Origin: Toxonevra muliebris | Lineage: Eukaryota > Arthropoda > Insecta > Diptera > Pallopteridae | Assembly: GCA_963691655.1 (NCBI GenBank) | Contig: OY829328.1 | Location: 3,252,204-3,316,203, forward strand | DNA: 64,000 nt | Reading direction: 5' to 3' | In this document: positions 10,573-24,296 of the stretch, piece after piece | Position numbering within the stretch: position 1 is the first letter of the stretch | How the letters are laid out: the number at the start of each line of letters is the position of its first letter | Made by a program: the position numbers and the translations under genes | The notes under the pieces: model-generated | What the model was told of the DNA's origin: nothing | The model's input: the letters and a program-made list of their open reading frames with translations, nothing else | Databases searched by the model: none

Positions 10573-11792
10573 CAGCGTCTTAGCGAAGCCATGAGGGGTG
10601 AGGGTTGTAACCCCCTCATTGAATACAATAGCGGGTTAGTTTAGTAATTCCACAAAGAATGGCTCACTCCACAAATGTTGAGAAATGTTTAGCGTCAGAT
10701 GCCTACGCAGGTGGAGGGGGTTCTGAAATTTTTTTTTTTATTAAAATTTCGTTTTTTGGCAACTTTTGATTAACTTATTAATTGAAGTGTAATGGCGTGA
10801 GGAAAGTGATTACAAAAAAACAAAATACAATTTTTTTGTTTCAAGTTTCTTACATACTTTCGCAAATTTAATGCATTAAAAAACAGAGCTATACTTTTTT
10901 AAAATACTGCAACATGGCCGCTCGCAAGGGATAATGGGGGCAAAAGCAAATTAAAATTGAAGTTTTTTTTTAATTTTTTCGCCAAATCAACGACCAAGAA
11001 AGACCGAACAAAGAAAAAGATTCTAAAAAATATGCAAATTGTTATAACTCACACACAAGCCCCGCTAGATATTTATAATAATATTTACTGAAAGTTTAGG
11101 CACAGAAACCGAGCCGATATTCTCTTAAAATGTACCCATAAATGCTGTTCCAAATTATGATTTTATTTGCCACTTCTTTGATCCTTTTTTTATTTCATAA
11201 AAATATCTATAAGTTTATCGTTTTAAATCTAAAAGTCGTGATGGGGTGTGAAATTTTTTTATTGATATTTTGAAAACATATATTCAAGTTTTTTAAAAAC
11301 CTAAAAGAGATATATGTACATCTAACTAATTATAATTTTTATGTATTACTAATAATATGCGAGTTAAATATGAAATTAGTAACTTAAAAACAAAAACATA
11401 AGCACCAAATCAAATTGCGAATATTTCGTTTTGCTTTTTATTTTGTAATAAAACTTCGTGCAAAATCTCAAATATAAATTAAAACAAACATTAACTTTTC
11501 TAAGTAATGCGCTCTAGTATTATTTATTCTCAATAACTTCTCCATAATTTTTTGAAAGCCCAAGGCATTTTGAAATCAAATACTTTCTAATCCTTTTTGC
11601 CTTTTTAGTCGGTCAAATATTGGAATTATTTTTGTTCTCATTATTAAATATTCGTATTAGAGCAAAAACTAAAAACAATGCCAACGATTAACAGCAATGA
11701 CAAAATACAAAATGCACCTGATTTTTATTCAAAATGGGCGTTGTTTTAAATATCTCCCACCCTCAAGACTGAGTTCTGGCTACGCCCCTGAT
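10573..11792. mobile_element. Candidate non-autonomous hAT-like element
   Basis: The right end, TTCTGGCTACGCCCCTG (inward CAGGGGCGTAGCCAG), is a typical hAT-type terminus. The left end CAGCGTCTTAGCGAAGCC is a weaker inverted match (about 11 of 18), and ATACAG flanks both ends. The interior has no ORF and several long T-runs. The left boundary and the flanking duplication are uncertain, so this is a moderate-to-low call. Confidence 0.35.
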
Positions 11793-14700
11793 ACAGAGTG
11801 ATTCAGAGCTTTATCCTTATAGTCCATGTTACACTTCTTGTGAATTGATCCTCATCTAATTGCATCTAAAAAATTGCATTTAATATTGAAAAATTTACTA
11901 AAATATTTACCATTTTTACTTTTTTTATTTTTAAAACTTCTTGTTAATTTGCACCTCATTGATAAGAGCTCATGAATCATCCTGTATATGCAGATCTTAT
12001 ACACACATACGTAAATTTACACATGCATGTATGTATGTATGAACATATATATATGGTTAGGTACTTTATCAAAGCTTAGCATCACCTGACAATTTGTTCA
12101 ACACATACTTTCTCTCATATACATATGTATATGTATGTGTGTCAACATAATATAATCAAAGCGGAATCAAGCACTTTCGTTCACTTATTCCTTTTTTCTG
12201 TTTCTTTTATTGTTTTTGTTATTATGGTTGTTGTTGTTGTTGGACCATTTATGTTTCATTTTGTGTCCTTCACTCGATCCCCACAAAGAGGAGAATGTGT
12301 CAATTCAAGTGTTTATAGTACATATATATATATATATATAGTATGTGCTTGCGTGTGTCCATCGCCCAGTAGTAAATTATTGGTTTCCCGTTGTATTTTA
12401 GTGTGCACCAAGAGCACCAAATTCTTGTAAGGACACACAAACTCCCATTTATATTGTTTTAGAGATATCTTTATTATTTATTTTTCATATGGATATGTGT
12501 TAATGTCACAAAAAGTTGATTAAACTTATCAGAATTAAAAATAAAGCTCAATTCATTCCGACTATAAAAATTATAGAAGTATAAAATTAATTGAATTCTG
12601 GAACCGATTGTTTTTGTTTAATTTTAACTAAATGTTTTACTGGGCATTTAGTGTGTATTTGTCTACGTATATTTATGGGTCTGTTTCGCTTTCTGTGCGT
12701 TTCTAGTCATACAGAAATACCTATGCATATGTACAAAAGCAACAAGTTCGTTTACAAAACTTTCCCTGGGAATTTTTAAATGAAATGAAATTACTTTACA
12801 TTTGCATAAATTTCTGCAACAAAATTAAAGTAGATTAGATGAACTGCTCTGCTCTGCTACTACTATCGTGCTTACTCTCCTCCTCCTCTTCTTTTATGCG
12901 AAGGTACTTCTATTTATGTAAAAACGCATAAATGTTATCATGATTACTTTGCTGGATTTTATTACGACAATGATGAAAAGTTGCTGTGTATGCGGAAAAT
13001 GTCAAAGGTTATTGCTGAAGAAGTAGAAGAAGATACTGTGACAATGAGCAATTCACTTTAACTGAGTTAATTGAATTGAAGTCTTTGATTCATTGTACAG
13101 TTAAATAAATTACGAAATTCAACAACTTAAATGTTCAGCCAATTCCATAGTTTCCACTTAAAGTGAGATTATCATTACGAATTTACTGTGTCTATAGTCA
13201 AGAATTTTCATTCTAGATTTTTTTCGGCTCATTGCAATTCTCTATAAAGTAAAAAGTTATGGAGTTATTACACATTATGCGATCGGTGTTTCATAATCAT
13301 GAAACAAAGACAACGTGTAACAGGCATGGGACAGGTTTTTTTTTTGTAGGTAGAAAGAGGTTTTGTTCTGAAATGAGCGATATCGGTTAAGTGGTCGTGG
13401 TATATGAATAGTGCTCAAGTAAAATATCTTACTTTGTGAAATATAGATAACCGTCCACTTTCAAATAATTGTAATATTTTGTTTAACTTAGTTGTGGTTT
13501 TCATATTAAAGAAATCAAAGGATAAAATCATATTACAGATGTTCCAAGTTGAATGAAATTTTGCAAAGCGGCACACCTGGCGTATACGTGACAATTAATA
13601 CGCTTAATAAAAGAAAAAAACTTATGCATAAGCACCTAGTTAACCTTGATTAAGTAAATTTAATATCGTTTAAGCCGTAAATAATTATGTTCCCATTTCA
13701 CATTTTCGCACACTATCACATTTTTAATCAATCACAATTTAAAGCCAACACTTTCAGCACAACTTAATCCAGCGCACCACCTGCAATCAGTCATTAACCT
13801 TTCCCTCACCTCAATTCTACCAACTTTTGAGAATTCCATTCAAGCGTTGGCGGTGAACGTTAAACTTTAGCTGCGCATTAATTTCAATTACGACTGTGAT
13901 TAAAACTGCAAAATGGAAAATTTAAAATTAAAAATGTGGGAAGAAAAAAATATATAATACTTATAATCAAGAAAAACAATTAAAATCGCATGACGGTGCG
14001 GTGCCAGGAGTTGTTGTTGCTCTCCTTCTTCTGCTGCTTCTCCTTGTTGATATTTTTGGTGTTGTTGTTTCTGTTAGTGGATAAAATGGTTACATTAATC
14101 AAATGAAATGCGCTGAGCAGAAAAGAAAAAGAGGACGAAGAAAAACAAGAGAAAATAACATAGAGTGAGCGAGTGTGAAAGAGAAAAAGTGTTTCAGCAA
14201 GTGGTATTAATAAAAAAAAAAAAAAAAATTACAACAAGAACTCATGTTGTGAAAATCAACGTCGCACATTCAAGTGCTCTATCGAGTAGTGAGGAAATAG
14301 GAAATTCCCATTAAGTCATAGGAAAAACTAAAATTCTTTTATAGCTCACTTAACGTCAAAATATCCTGAAAGCACATTTTTGAAAAATTTTGTGTATGAC
14401 TAAATTGAGATTTATAAATTCAATGCTCATTGGTGTTAAATAACATATTTAAAAGGAAATAAATCGTAGGAAGAGAGTGATGGGAGGGAAAGAAGAAGAG
14501 GGTTAGAAGTATGTTATAATCGTGTATATATGCTAAGCATCGTCAAAGTTTTATTTAAGTATTCTAATGTTATTTATTATTGTGGCACTACAATCCATTG
14601 GATGCGTATTATATTTATTTGTTTATGAATAAAATGTTTTAGGTCGAGTCCGAACGGTCAAGTTCGTTGTGGTGATCCTTAAAAAGGTAAAATTAACTCA

Positions 14701-15868
14701 CTGGCATATTTTTTTGGACTTCAAAACATAAATCTTAAGTTTTTCAAGCATGGAGCTGGAATAATTGGGCATTTTTTATGGAATCTGGTACTAACTTAAT
14801 ATCACCTGAACGCGTTTTACATTACGTATAGTAAGTAAGTATACGTAAGTCAAATGCTTTCATAACATAGTCTTATAACTCAACCCCTGAGTCCCAACTC
14901 ATTCAATGCTACTGCAGAAAAAAGGTGAAAACTACAAAAATGCGCTCATTCATTTTCAAGTAGGTATAAAGCTATTATTAAAATTTTTCATGGTATTCGT
15001 CTACGTATTTGTAAATTTCCCAAATACTCACTATGCATATATTTTTCATGCGATTTTATAAGCGGCAACACTTTGACAATTTGTCCTCACTGCAATAAAT
15101 ACAGTAAATAACAATAGTGAATAATAGCAAGCACAAACCCGTTGAAATTTCCCAATGATTAAATTGAAAATAGTGAAAGGGAATGGCATGAGTTTGAATA
15201 CTATATGTTAGTACCACGTTCGTACTTGTGTGTTTCCTGTTGCTATTGCTGTTTAATTAACAACCAAAGTAGTTGACGCTGGTAGCATTTGCTGAAGAAA
15301 GAGAAGTAATAGTTGTAGTAGCAACAAGCAGCAGCAATTCATGGCAACAGCAACAGAAACAATGGCAATTAACAGTGTGAAAGTGAAAGTTTGCGCGCTT
15401 CAATTGAGATTTATTTCCTGTTGAAATATTGCGATAGTACTTTGAAATATACTTAACTGAAATATTCATTTGAAATCACAATATAAATAAAAAGTAAATA
15501 TACAAATAAATTAATATTTGTGAGATAATTAAATACAAAATAATTTAATAAATTAATTCAAGCTTCGGTTCCTTCAAGTTAACGCGTGTGCTTCATTTTC
15601 GCATTTCATTACTTATTTGTGAATACTCAGTCAATCAGTGCCGGCTATCATCATTTCCCATTACTTATTTAAAAAAGCTCCGCGTGCTATTCTCCGTAAT
15701 AAAAAATAAACAATGTTCGAATTAATGCTGATTCCTAAGGCTATTTGAAGAAAAAAGGATCAATTTATTAAACTGTAAAGTGAAACCGCGGCTCATGCAA
15801 AGTTAAATTTCTGTATGTGAAATCGCTAGATTATTTATTTCTTCTCAATTTAAGTACGTATGCATACT
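11793..15868. other. Long non-coding region with simple repeats
   Basis: Contains ATGT tracts (12010-12055), (TA)n at about 12320-12340, GTT/GAA/CTT-rich simple sequence (12220-12245, 12870-12900, 14005-14070) and an A-tract at 14212-14228. No frame shows a recognisable protein. A minus-strand stretch around 13990-14085 is preceded by CACTAACAG, which could be a splice acceptor, but its peptide (Asn/Lys/Gln-rich, ending TVMRF) is unrecognised. I treat it as non-coding. Confidence 0.5.
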
Positions 15869-16390
15869 AAAGTGACCAGATTTGTTTAGCTAAAATCCAG
15901 GACGCTTTAAAAACAAAAACAGGTCCAAATTTTAAATTAAAATCAATTTATTTTTCATTTTTTCTTACTATATATTTTTAATTCGTTCTATTAAATATTA
16001 AATTATAATAAAATGTTATAAAGGAAAATAATACAATTAAAATCGAGTGTACTACTGGCTAAACGTATTTAGTTGTAGTTCTGCACAGAGCAACATTGGT
16101 TTATTAACCCTATATATTTCTCTTGTGCTTTAATTTTTTTCCAGTAAAACTAGGCTCGTCTTAAAAAAATTGTAAAAATTCGGAAGGGAATATTCTAAAT
16201 TCCATATGTTTCAATACAAAGTTCAGTGTTTTGATTTGTAGATGTATTTATATATTGAAGACAGAACATGTTCAACTGGAATATTTGCTCCAGGGATCCA
16301 ATCCATTTGAATGTCCTGCTTTCGCATATTTTAAAAGATGTCGACTCAACGTATATCCGGGACAATCCGGGAGACCTGGCCACGTTAACG
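15869..16390. mobile_element. Candidate hAT-like element remnant
   Basis: The left end AGTGACCAGATTTG and the right end (inward ACGTGGCCAGGTCTCC) are imperfect inverted repeats of the GTG(A/G)CCAG type seen in many insect hAT elements. Inside are scrambled fragments rich in TCC/GGGAC motifs (CAGGACG, TCCGGGACAATCCGGGAG) like those at 37092-37200. No intact transposase frame and no clear 8-bp duplication were found. Confidence 0.4.
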
Positions 16391-16979
16391 TATACATATT
16401 CATGGCAGTATGCTTATAAACGCGTGTGTGCATGTGTGCTCCATAAGCGAAAGTGATTCCATCAGGTGGCTGCTGTTATTGTTGCTGTCGATGTTCTATG
16501 AATTTTTATGCTTCATATTTCTGTGTGCTATGTTCTTATTGATGTTATTTTGTTTCTTGTTTCTTTTGTGCGCAAATTTCGACATCGGTGATTAATGAAA
16601 ATCGTATTGATTTTTATTTTAGCTTCAATTCTTTTGCGTTTTAAAATTATTTCATTGTGAATTTAAGTGAATTTTCTATGATTTCGATTTAGTTAATAGG
16701 AAACGGAAATTTTGTAATTTCATTATTATATAAAAGCGTAGGAATGTTTGAAAATATTTTTGACATAGTGTGAGGATTTAAAAGGTTTCGTTAATATTTA
16801 TGACGCCGTCGTTTACAATTTAAAATTTTCAAAATATTTCGTTGGGGAAATATATTAGAATTGAAGAAAACACAACAACAGATGCTCTAAAACTATTAAA
16901 TTCTTCTAAATGATTTGCAGGGTATGGTGATGATGTATGAGTACTAAAATCGGGACAGTCTTTATAGACGGTGTGCATT

Positions 16980-17227
16980 AAAATGCAAGAAATTTTGGAC
17001 AAGGTCGAAGTTTGGTGCGATCTGCAGAGTCTTTCAGTGAATCCTTTCAGAGCATCTTAGAGCTCTTCTCTAGGAAACTCAAGAAAGATGGCTTGTTATT
17101 ACCAACGATGAAGAGAGTAATACTGCAGTTGTCTTCTGAAGTTAAATATTTAGGAGTAACATTAGATTGCAAACTGTTATGGAAGACGTACGTCAAGCTG
17201 AAAGTCTCACGTGCACTGCAAAAATAA
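16980..17227 (+). pseudogene. LINE-type reverse transcriptase fragment
   Basis: Two + frames together give the thumb region of a non-LTR reverse transcriptase. MQEILDKVEVWCDLQSLSVN begins at 16983. After a frameshift near 17060 comes LFSRKLKKDG, then SSEVKYLGVTLDCKLLWKTY (about 17132-17191) and a stop at 17225-17227. The pattern YLGV.LD.KL.W is the usual post-catalytic motif in Jockey/I-type elements. The fragment is short and frameshifted and therefore dead. Confidence 0.75.
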
Positions 17228-20200
17228 GGCAGGAAAAAAATTCCCGACTCTTTCGTATTCGTTTTCAACTTTTGACCGATAGAGGGTTAAGCAAGTGCAC
17301 CGAATTTTATTTAATTTGCACTAATTAATATTTCTTTTTTTGTAAAGTCTTTTCAACTATTTACTATTTTAGTCGAATAATATACTCTTTTGTATGAGCA
17401 TTTCGAATCTACTAATTTATGGGTGAAAATAAATGCAGGTGTAAAGTTTCCTCTAGGTGTTTTCATATTTATAGAAATAACTGTGGGAAAAGAATGACAC
17501 GAATGATTGAAAATTAACAGTATATTTCCATACGAATACAATATTCTTAGCTAATTTAGTTTTTTCATTCCCAATAAATGCTTAAGTATTTTATTTTTTT
17601 TAATTGGTTTCAAAACTAAAATTTTGTAGGCATGAAAACTCAATAAATTGGAGAAAAATCAGAAAACTTTTGGTTTTAATCCGGTATGAAATTATGCGAA
17701 ACAGCTGAATTCAATTTTTTACTGATACTCTTAGTTAAGAACACCAAAGCAAATAATCAAGGCACATTCGTGTTAATGAGTACCTATGTTATGTGATATT
17801 TTTTGTCGAGGTAATTTTTTTCATAACATTATTAGTTAAATTGTATTCTTTATTCATATTTCCCTAGATATGCGTGCAATAAAAAATCCATAGAAATATT
17901 TTTCATATATTCAGCCCTAACATAAAGTTACGTAAAATGTTCCCAATCCAATCCTATTCAATTCAGTTTATTGCAACACCTGCACACAAAAGCGCCTTAT
18001 TGATTTTATTCAACAAAAGAACAAAAGCCTAATTGCATAAGTTGCCCCTTTTGGCTTGAATGCACCATTAGTAACACATCTCGATTGCATTGTTTCTTTC
18101 TGCTCTCCCTCTCCCTTCCTATATACACACATACACGTACACACACAATCAAATACTTAGAATACATTCAGTTTTCAAATGCACCTGTTAACCAGTCTTG
18201 GTTTCATAATTCGTTGCTTCCTTTTTGTGTATTTTGCAAATACGAAAGGATAAAATTTAGCGATGCTTTTTCATGTGATGCCATCGTTGTCGTAGTTATT
18301 ATTGTAGTTGCTACTGGTGCTAGACTTGATATGTTGTTGTTTTTTTTGTTGTTTGTTTTTGTTGTCTTCTGAACAATATCACACATTCTCCTTTAAGACA
18401 TGAAACAGTAATACTATCAAAATGCAAGGACATTGTTGTAGTGCGAATGTGAAAATTGTGAAATTGATACTGCAAAAATTCAATGTATTAAATTATCATG
18501 TACTTAATAACTAACTTGGATAGTTTATGAGCCATTGTGCAAAATTTTTATTAAATTAATTGAAAAACCTCGAGAATCGAAATGGATCGGATTAGCATTA
18601 ATTTGTTGTTTAAGATATGAGATTTCATTAATTTGAAGGTGCCTTTGAAAAATATAAGTACAATGCAAAACAAACTGTTTACATGTTAAGGAACAAACTA
18701 AGAAGGCGAAGTTTTTCAATGTTGACCTAAGTCTGCGATAATCACCAGAGATACGCTACAAACCGAAATAGCAAAAGCTCCTCGTCTTCCTACAAGATTC
18801 TGGTCAAATTTAAATTAAGAAATTAACGAAACTGAGTTCCAACCGTAGAGTTCGCTTCTTAACCCACGAAATTTTGTTTTCTTTAGAGCATAATCCATTC
18901 AGATTTTTCTTTTATGCCACAGCAGCACATGTAGGGCAAGCAATTAGCATTCATTTATGTTGTACGAGATATATTTGTACTGAAATGGAAGCCACCTACA
19001 GTTTTTTCTTGAATCTGAACGGTGAAGTAAAAAGCTTTTTTAGGCAATGTGCACGCTCGGTGGTTTGTTTAAATTTGTTTACCGTACCGAACATCGAGGC
19101 CGGGTACCCTAGCAGTGCACCGTTAGTGGATAAAAACGGGAGTATCAGGTATCGTTCGAAAGTCAAAACTTCAATTGAGAAAAACCCGCTTAAAAAACTT
19201 TTAGGAGTAACAATTTAAACTACAAACAATTTTTGAAATAAATACCTAGAAATTTTCCTTTGTAACTATAGATTGGGTTCCATTTCATTGGGTTACATTT
19301 CATAAATAATTAAAATTCTAAATTGATGAGTTTTCGCATCAAATAATTTGGAATTTTATGCGAAATAATAATTTCCGTGTTCGGTTTTTATCCGATTTGA
19401 AGATCTATCGCTTTTGCTTTATGTGATTTCAATCCGTTTACTTTTAATTATGATGGATGCGATGGTTATAGCCAGAATGCGGATTTTGTGGACCAAAAAA
19501 CTAAGAAAATGGCAAAATAAAATTACAAAAAGCATAAAACTAAAAAAAGGCAAAACAAAAATTTAAAGTCAGTTTCAATTTTAACATTTTTTTATTTTAT
19601 ACAAAAAAAAAGAACATGCGGTTTAGAACGAAGTTTTATATCTTTCGATATATAGAAGTTTGTATTTAAGTACCAAAAAATTTCGCAGAAATGAATGAAC
19701 AATAATGAAAACTCTGAGTATAAGGTGTAAAATCTGGTTAAAGCTATTAATTATTTATTACACCACTAAATAATATCCTAAACACAAAAAAATTTAAAAA
19801 TTCATTTCTGTGGCTTGGGAAGTATTAATCGAAATAATCGCCTAAGAACAACTTAGACGAGTGGTGAAAACTTTATATTAAAATCACTCTATCTAAAAAC
19901 ATTATAAAATTAGAGCCAGAATTTGGAAGACTATTTTAATGATAAAAAATTGATTGATCTCTTGCGCGATGAAAAATAGACTCGGATATGAGTCGTCCTT
20001 ACGCTTAAAAAGTGAATTATTGAAAATAAGCAACAAAATGAACAATAAACTTTTTCCGCTCTTCTTAACGATTAAAAAATATTATTATTTTGCAGTTTTT
20101 GTTCATTACTGTCAACCCAAGGACAAAAAATCAAAAATTAATTAAAATTGAACTGAAAATATCAAACAAAAATTTACAACAAATACAAACAGCAATGGCC

Positions 20201-22382
20201 AAAAAAAGAAGGTGAAAAAAAATTTGAAATCAAATTGTCAAGTAAATGTGCATGAAGAGATGAAATCAACCTAAAGCAGTGATAATAATTTTTATAATGT
20301 AAATTTAAGTATAAGTGATATCAGTTCTTCTGATAATGATACCAATTCTGTTAATAGTGAAAGTGAAGATAGTTTATGTGAAAGATATGGCTTTATAAAA
20401 ATAATTATTCTCATAACCTAAAGTTTTCGTTTCTTTGGTGATGGCGATGATTGAGAATGACGGAAAATGAACTAGGAAAAATAATGAAAAATGGCTCGAA
20501 AATTACTAAAAAATTACTGAAAAATTACTTAAAAATTACTAAAAAAAATCCAAAAAAAAGATCAAAAAATGACTCGAAAAAATACGAAAAACTACTCAAA
20601 AATTACTAAAAAGACTCTTCAAGTCGAGTCGCGATAACATAGTCTTTTATAACAAGAAAATTAGCTCATTGTCGATTGTTTTAATGGCGCTGGGGAATCG
20701 CGCAACACTGACTCGAATTTGCTCAAAAATTTCAATAAATACAGGCTGGGATACAAAGTATATTATTAGTTCTACTCAAATCACACTGTATTAAAAATAT
20801 GGTGTACGATAATTCATTATGAACCATTAACAATAAAATTTCCCCGAATTGGGCTGATGACAAACTTACAATTTGTAATATTTCCATAAGAATTAACAAT
20901 TATTGTATGTATGTGTATAAATAATAAAATATTGAAAAATTAATTACCAGCAAACATTATTTGAGGAACATTTTAAATAAGATAACTGTTCAAGAACCAT
21001 TAGCAAAACTAAATGATTGAAGCTATAAAAGGGTCAAAGTTCATATTTTGATGAAACATTACATTTACATTGGTAAACTTAAAGCTGCCCAAAAAAAGTA
21101 GCAGAGCTGTGCATTAACTATTTCCAAATACTGGCCCTCTACTGTAAAATTACAAAAAACAATCAAATGCTTTGCTTCATTGTGTGCGCTTCCTACATAG
21201 AAGCTAATAAAGTAAGTGAAAATAATATGTAACATTGATGTTGAATTGATAGTGTGTTGCTCTTGGTGTTGTTGATGATAAAACTGATTTCCGTTGCCTT
21301 TTTTTTTTGTTGCTTTACTTTTGTGCGACTAGTGGTTTTGATGTTTAACAACAAGAACTAAAAGAAAACAGCAAAGTATATAATAAGAAGAACAATAAAT
21401 GTTTGTTCAACAATAACAAAAACGACAACAATATCAAATATAATCCACAGTAAGCATAGAAAATACTGTAGCATTTACTCATCCTGTGTTGCTATTGTAT
21501 GGTATATGAGCATTTTTGCCTTTTATGCAATTTCCTTTACGACTATTTAGCTTCCGTTTCCGTTCAAACATGCCTTTGAATAGAAGTATTAAAAAGTTAA
21601 CTGTTTCTCTATATTTCTCTCCCTATGCCTTTCTTTATTCTCTATTTTGTTTTTTTTTCGGTTTAGTTGCTCAAATGTTGTGCCATATATGAAACTACTG
21701 CACACATTCACAATTACATAAGTGAAGATTCAACACTTGTTTACTACTAAATGTATATACAGTATGTATGCTAATGCTTATATGTATGTGTTTCTGTATG
21801 TATGCTCTACGTATTTATGTAAGCAAAGAGAAGATGAAATCTTTTTTCTGTGCTTTTCAGCTTTCTATACATGTGTATGTGTGGGTGTATATGTATGCAC
21901 GTGGATTTTAGTCTACATACATATGTACATGTTTGTGTTGGTGGTAGTCGGTATTATTCAAAAGGAAGTTGTCATGGCACCTATCTTGAAAGCATACTTT
22001 GGGTATGAAATATGATGATTTCTCATGATGTCTATGATCTGTGTGCGTAAAATAATAGTAAAGTGGTAGTAAAGTCGTATTAAAAATTTTAAGTGCAACG
22101 AAAACGCTTAAATTTACTAAATTGCACTTTGTGAGTATTAAAACTTTTTCAAAAACCAAAATAGAATATTACAAAAAATATAGATACTTATTTTCCATTC
22201 TTTGTTTTTTATTTTTTTTGTTTTTTTGTTTCAGCTTTCGCCAGTTCTTTACATTGAAATTTATGTAATCTGACATTTTTCTTCTTTAGCAAACTCACAG
22301 TTTGTGGCTGTCTTCCAGCTAAGTTGAAAGACTCTTTCCCTCTTTTTATTTCTCTCGATCCTATCAACTTCTCTTAGTCAGC
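17228..22382. other. Long non-coding region, no gene recognised
   Basis: AT-rich DNA with microsatellites (18120-18150, 21730-21930). Frames of 60-114 codons here (for example 18874-19218) show no family resemblance. Positions 20200-20400 read, in broken + frames, as a Ser/Asp/Asn-rich acidic stretch, possibly a decayed element ORF, but nothing diagnostic remains. Confidence 0.5.
20480..20620. repeat. Imperfect AAAAATTACT tandem repeat
   Basis: The decamer AAAAATTACT or close variants repeats about ten times, alternating with GACTCGAAAAA-like variants. It is low-complexity sequence with no coding potential. Confidence 0.65.
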
Positions 22383-22801
22383 TTAACCCTTTACTACCTT
22401 ACCTTTGTGGATTATGTTAGCCCACTATCTTCACCGTTTATGGGTCTTTTTTGCCCTTTTCAGGAGAAATTGCTCTTACGAAGCTTCACAGAAAGTTAAT
22501 ACTTTTTAGAAAAATGTTGCTCATAAATTTTAACTAAAAGCTACTCAACACTAGAAACGTGTAAGATTGGTTTTAGAATTATAATGAGTTGTACTTTTCA
22601 CGTGTTTCTTTTTCCTTACATTTTATTTTTTCTTCATCTCACTTGTTTAATTTTTGCTCGTGGTAATTTAAAACCAAATTTACACGTTTCTAGTGTTTAG
22701 TAGCTTATAGTAAAATTTTATGAGCAACCTTTTTTACGAACGTATTTACCCTCTGTGGACCCTTTTAAATGGATCCATAGGGAATAGAGTTAATGGGTTA
22801 A
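22383..22801. mobile_element. piggyBac-like TTAA-flanked foldback MITE
   Basis: Both sides are bounded by TTAA (22383-22386 and 22798-22801), and the body starts CCCTTTACTACC and ends with the inverse of CCCATTAACTCT, the CCC..GGG termini and TTAA target of piggyBac elements. Internally, arms 22508-22575 and 22664-22737 are long inverted copies sharing GTTGCTCATAAA-, CTACT.AACACTAGAAACGTG- and GGTTTTA-containing blocks. The loop is about 90 bp. There is no transposase frame, so it is non-autonomous. Confidence 0.75.
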
Positions 22802-24296
22802 CACATTTCGAAAATATATTCAACGAAAGATTTCACTATAAGGTGCTGAACACGTAAACGTTCTCAGATGGAAAAATAACCAAGCTGTCTTATGATTTAT
22901 TATAGTAACATGTTGAACCGCGTAAAAAAACATATTTGACGTTGAGGACCAAAACGGAGTAAATTAAATTAGCAATCCAACAAGCATACTCTGATCCCGA
23001 TCACTTTTGGTCGTCCTCAATTTGTCACACAAAGTTATTAATAATAATATTTTTTTTTGAGTTTTTGTGTTTTGTAATATCAAATTACTGTATTATTAAT
23101 ATCATATTAGTAATAAGTATTATGTGTTCAATGAATTATAACAATAAGTCAACGGCTCTTAATTTTTTTTATTGATTAGAATAATAGAGAAAAACATTTT
23201 TATTTTAAATTAGGCCAAATTTATTATTTGACAAGTAAAAAATTATTAATTTATTTTTTGCCCAAGGAAAACAAAGATGCTGTTCAAAAGATCGGTTCGG
23301 CTTCGGCCGAACATTAAAATTCTGGCCAAAATTCGGTTTGGTTTCGCCCAAAAAATTGACATTCGGTCGAACTCCACTTCGTGGTCAACAGTTATATTTG
23401 TGTAGGGGAAATGCGTGTAAGTTGGACTTGCTTATAAGTAGGGCCATTAATTTTCCGGTATGTTAATAAATGGCTAGGGTCGCCATTTTTTTTTTCTTTT
23501 TATGAAAGTGTTTTGAAAAGCTGATGCGGTAGCCATTAATTAAAATTTTATTCAGAGCAAAAAATATTTCGAGTTATTTTCAAAAGAATAATTTTCAAAA
23601 GAATAATGGCATCGTAAGTATGATTTTTAATTTTTTTCTGTTACTTTTTCGGTGTAACTTTTTGATTTAATGGTATTTCTTTGATTTACCGCGTATTATA
23701 AAATTCCGAATTTCAAAGCTCTGATGGAATAGGAAAAGGTTTTGAGAGAAAAACACTGGCTTTAATGGCATTTCGAATGATACTATAATCGATAAATTCG
23801 TCCATTTCAATTGCTTTCATTCATTTAAATATTGATTCAGTTTGTTCACTTGTGTTAAAAGAAACACGAAAATTTTTTTATTTATTTGATATTACTTGTT
23901 TATTTCTTTATATACCTTTATTCAGTGGTGGATACAGGAAACTTTTTTGGAGGGGAAATAAAAAATAAAACTTCTCCATATGAGCCAAATCGCGCCAAAT
24001 TACGTACGTAGGCATTTTTTTTTTTTTTTTTTGCTTATTCATAAACTTTATTTCGATGTCTAATAATTCCGAAGGTATGGCCGTGAATTTTGGAGAAAGC
24101 ATGTTCTTTTAGCAAATCATTTAACAATTTCTATGATCTATTTCCAAGGTAAAGGATCGTTTAAATATTAACAATATTCAGTTTTCGGTTTTAGATTGGT
24201 TTTTAATGGGTCAAGAATTAATAAAATTTTAATAATAATTCAAGGTCGCTAATTCCTACTCTGCATTCAGATTTTCTCTTTCGCAACTGGGATGTT
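22802..24296. other. Non-coding DNA with a TTCGGCCGAA-rich patch
   Basis: At about 23290-23400 several GGTTCGGCTTCGGCCGAAC / TTCGGTTTGGTTTCG-type motifs cluster and form local palindromes, a pattern of degenerate interspersed repeats. The remainder is AT-rich with a T-tract at 24013-24032. No gene is supported. Confidence 0.4.

Noticed and set aside
13985..14085. Minus-strand possible exon after CACTAACAG
   Set aside because: Short Asn/Lys/Gln-rich peptide from simple repeat, no donor or neighbouring exon found.
18874..19218. 114-codon + frame
   Set aside because: No family signature; codon content like surrounding AT-rich DNA.
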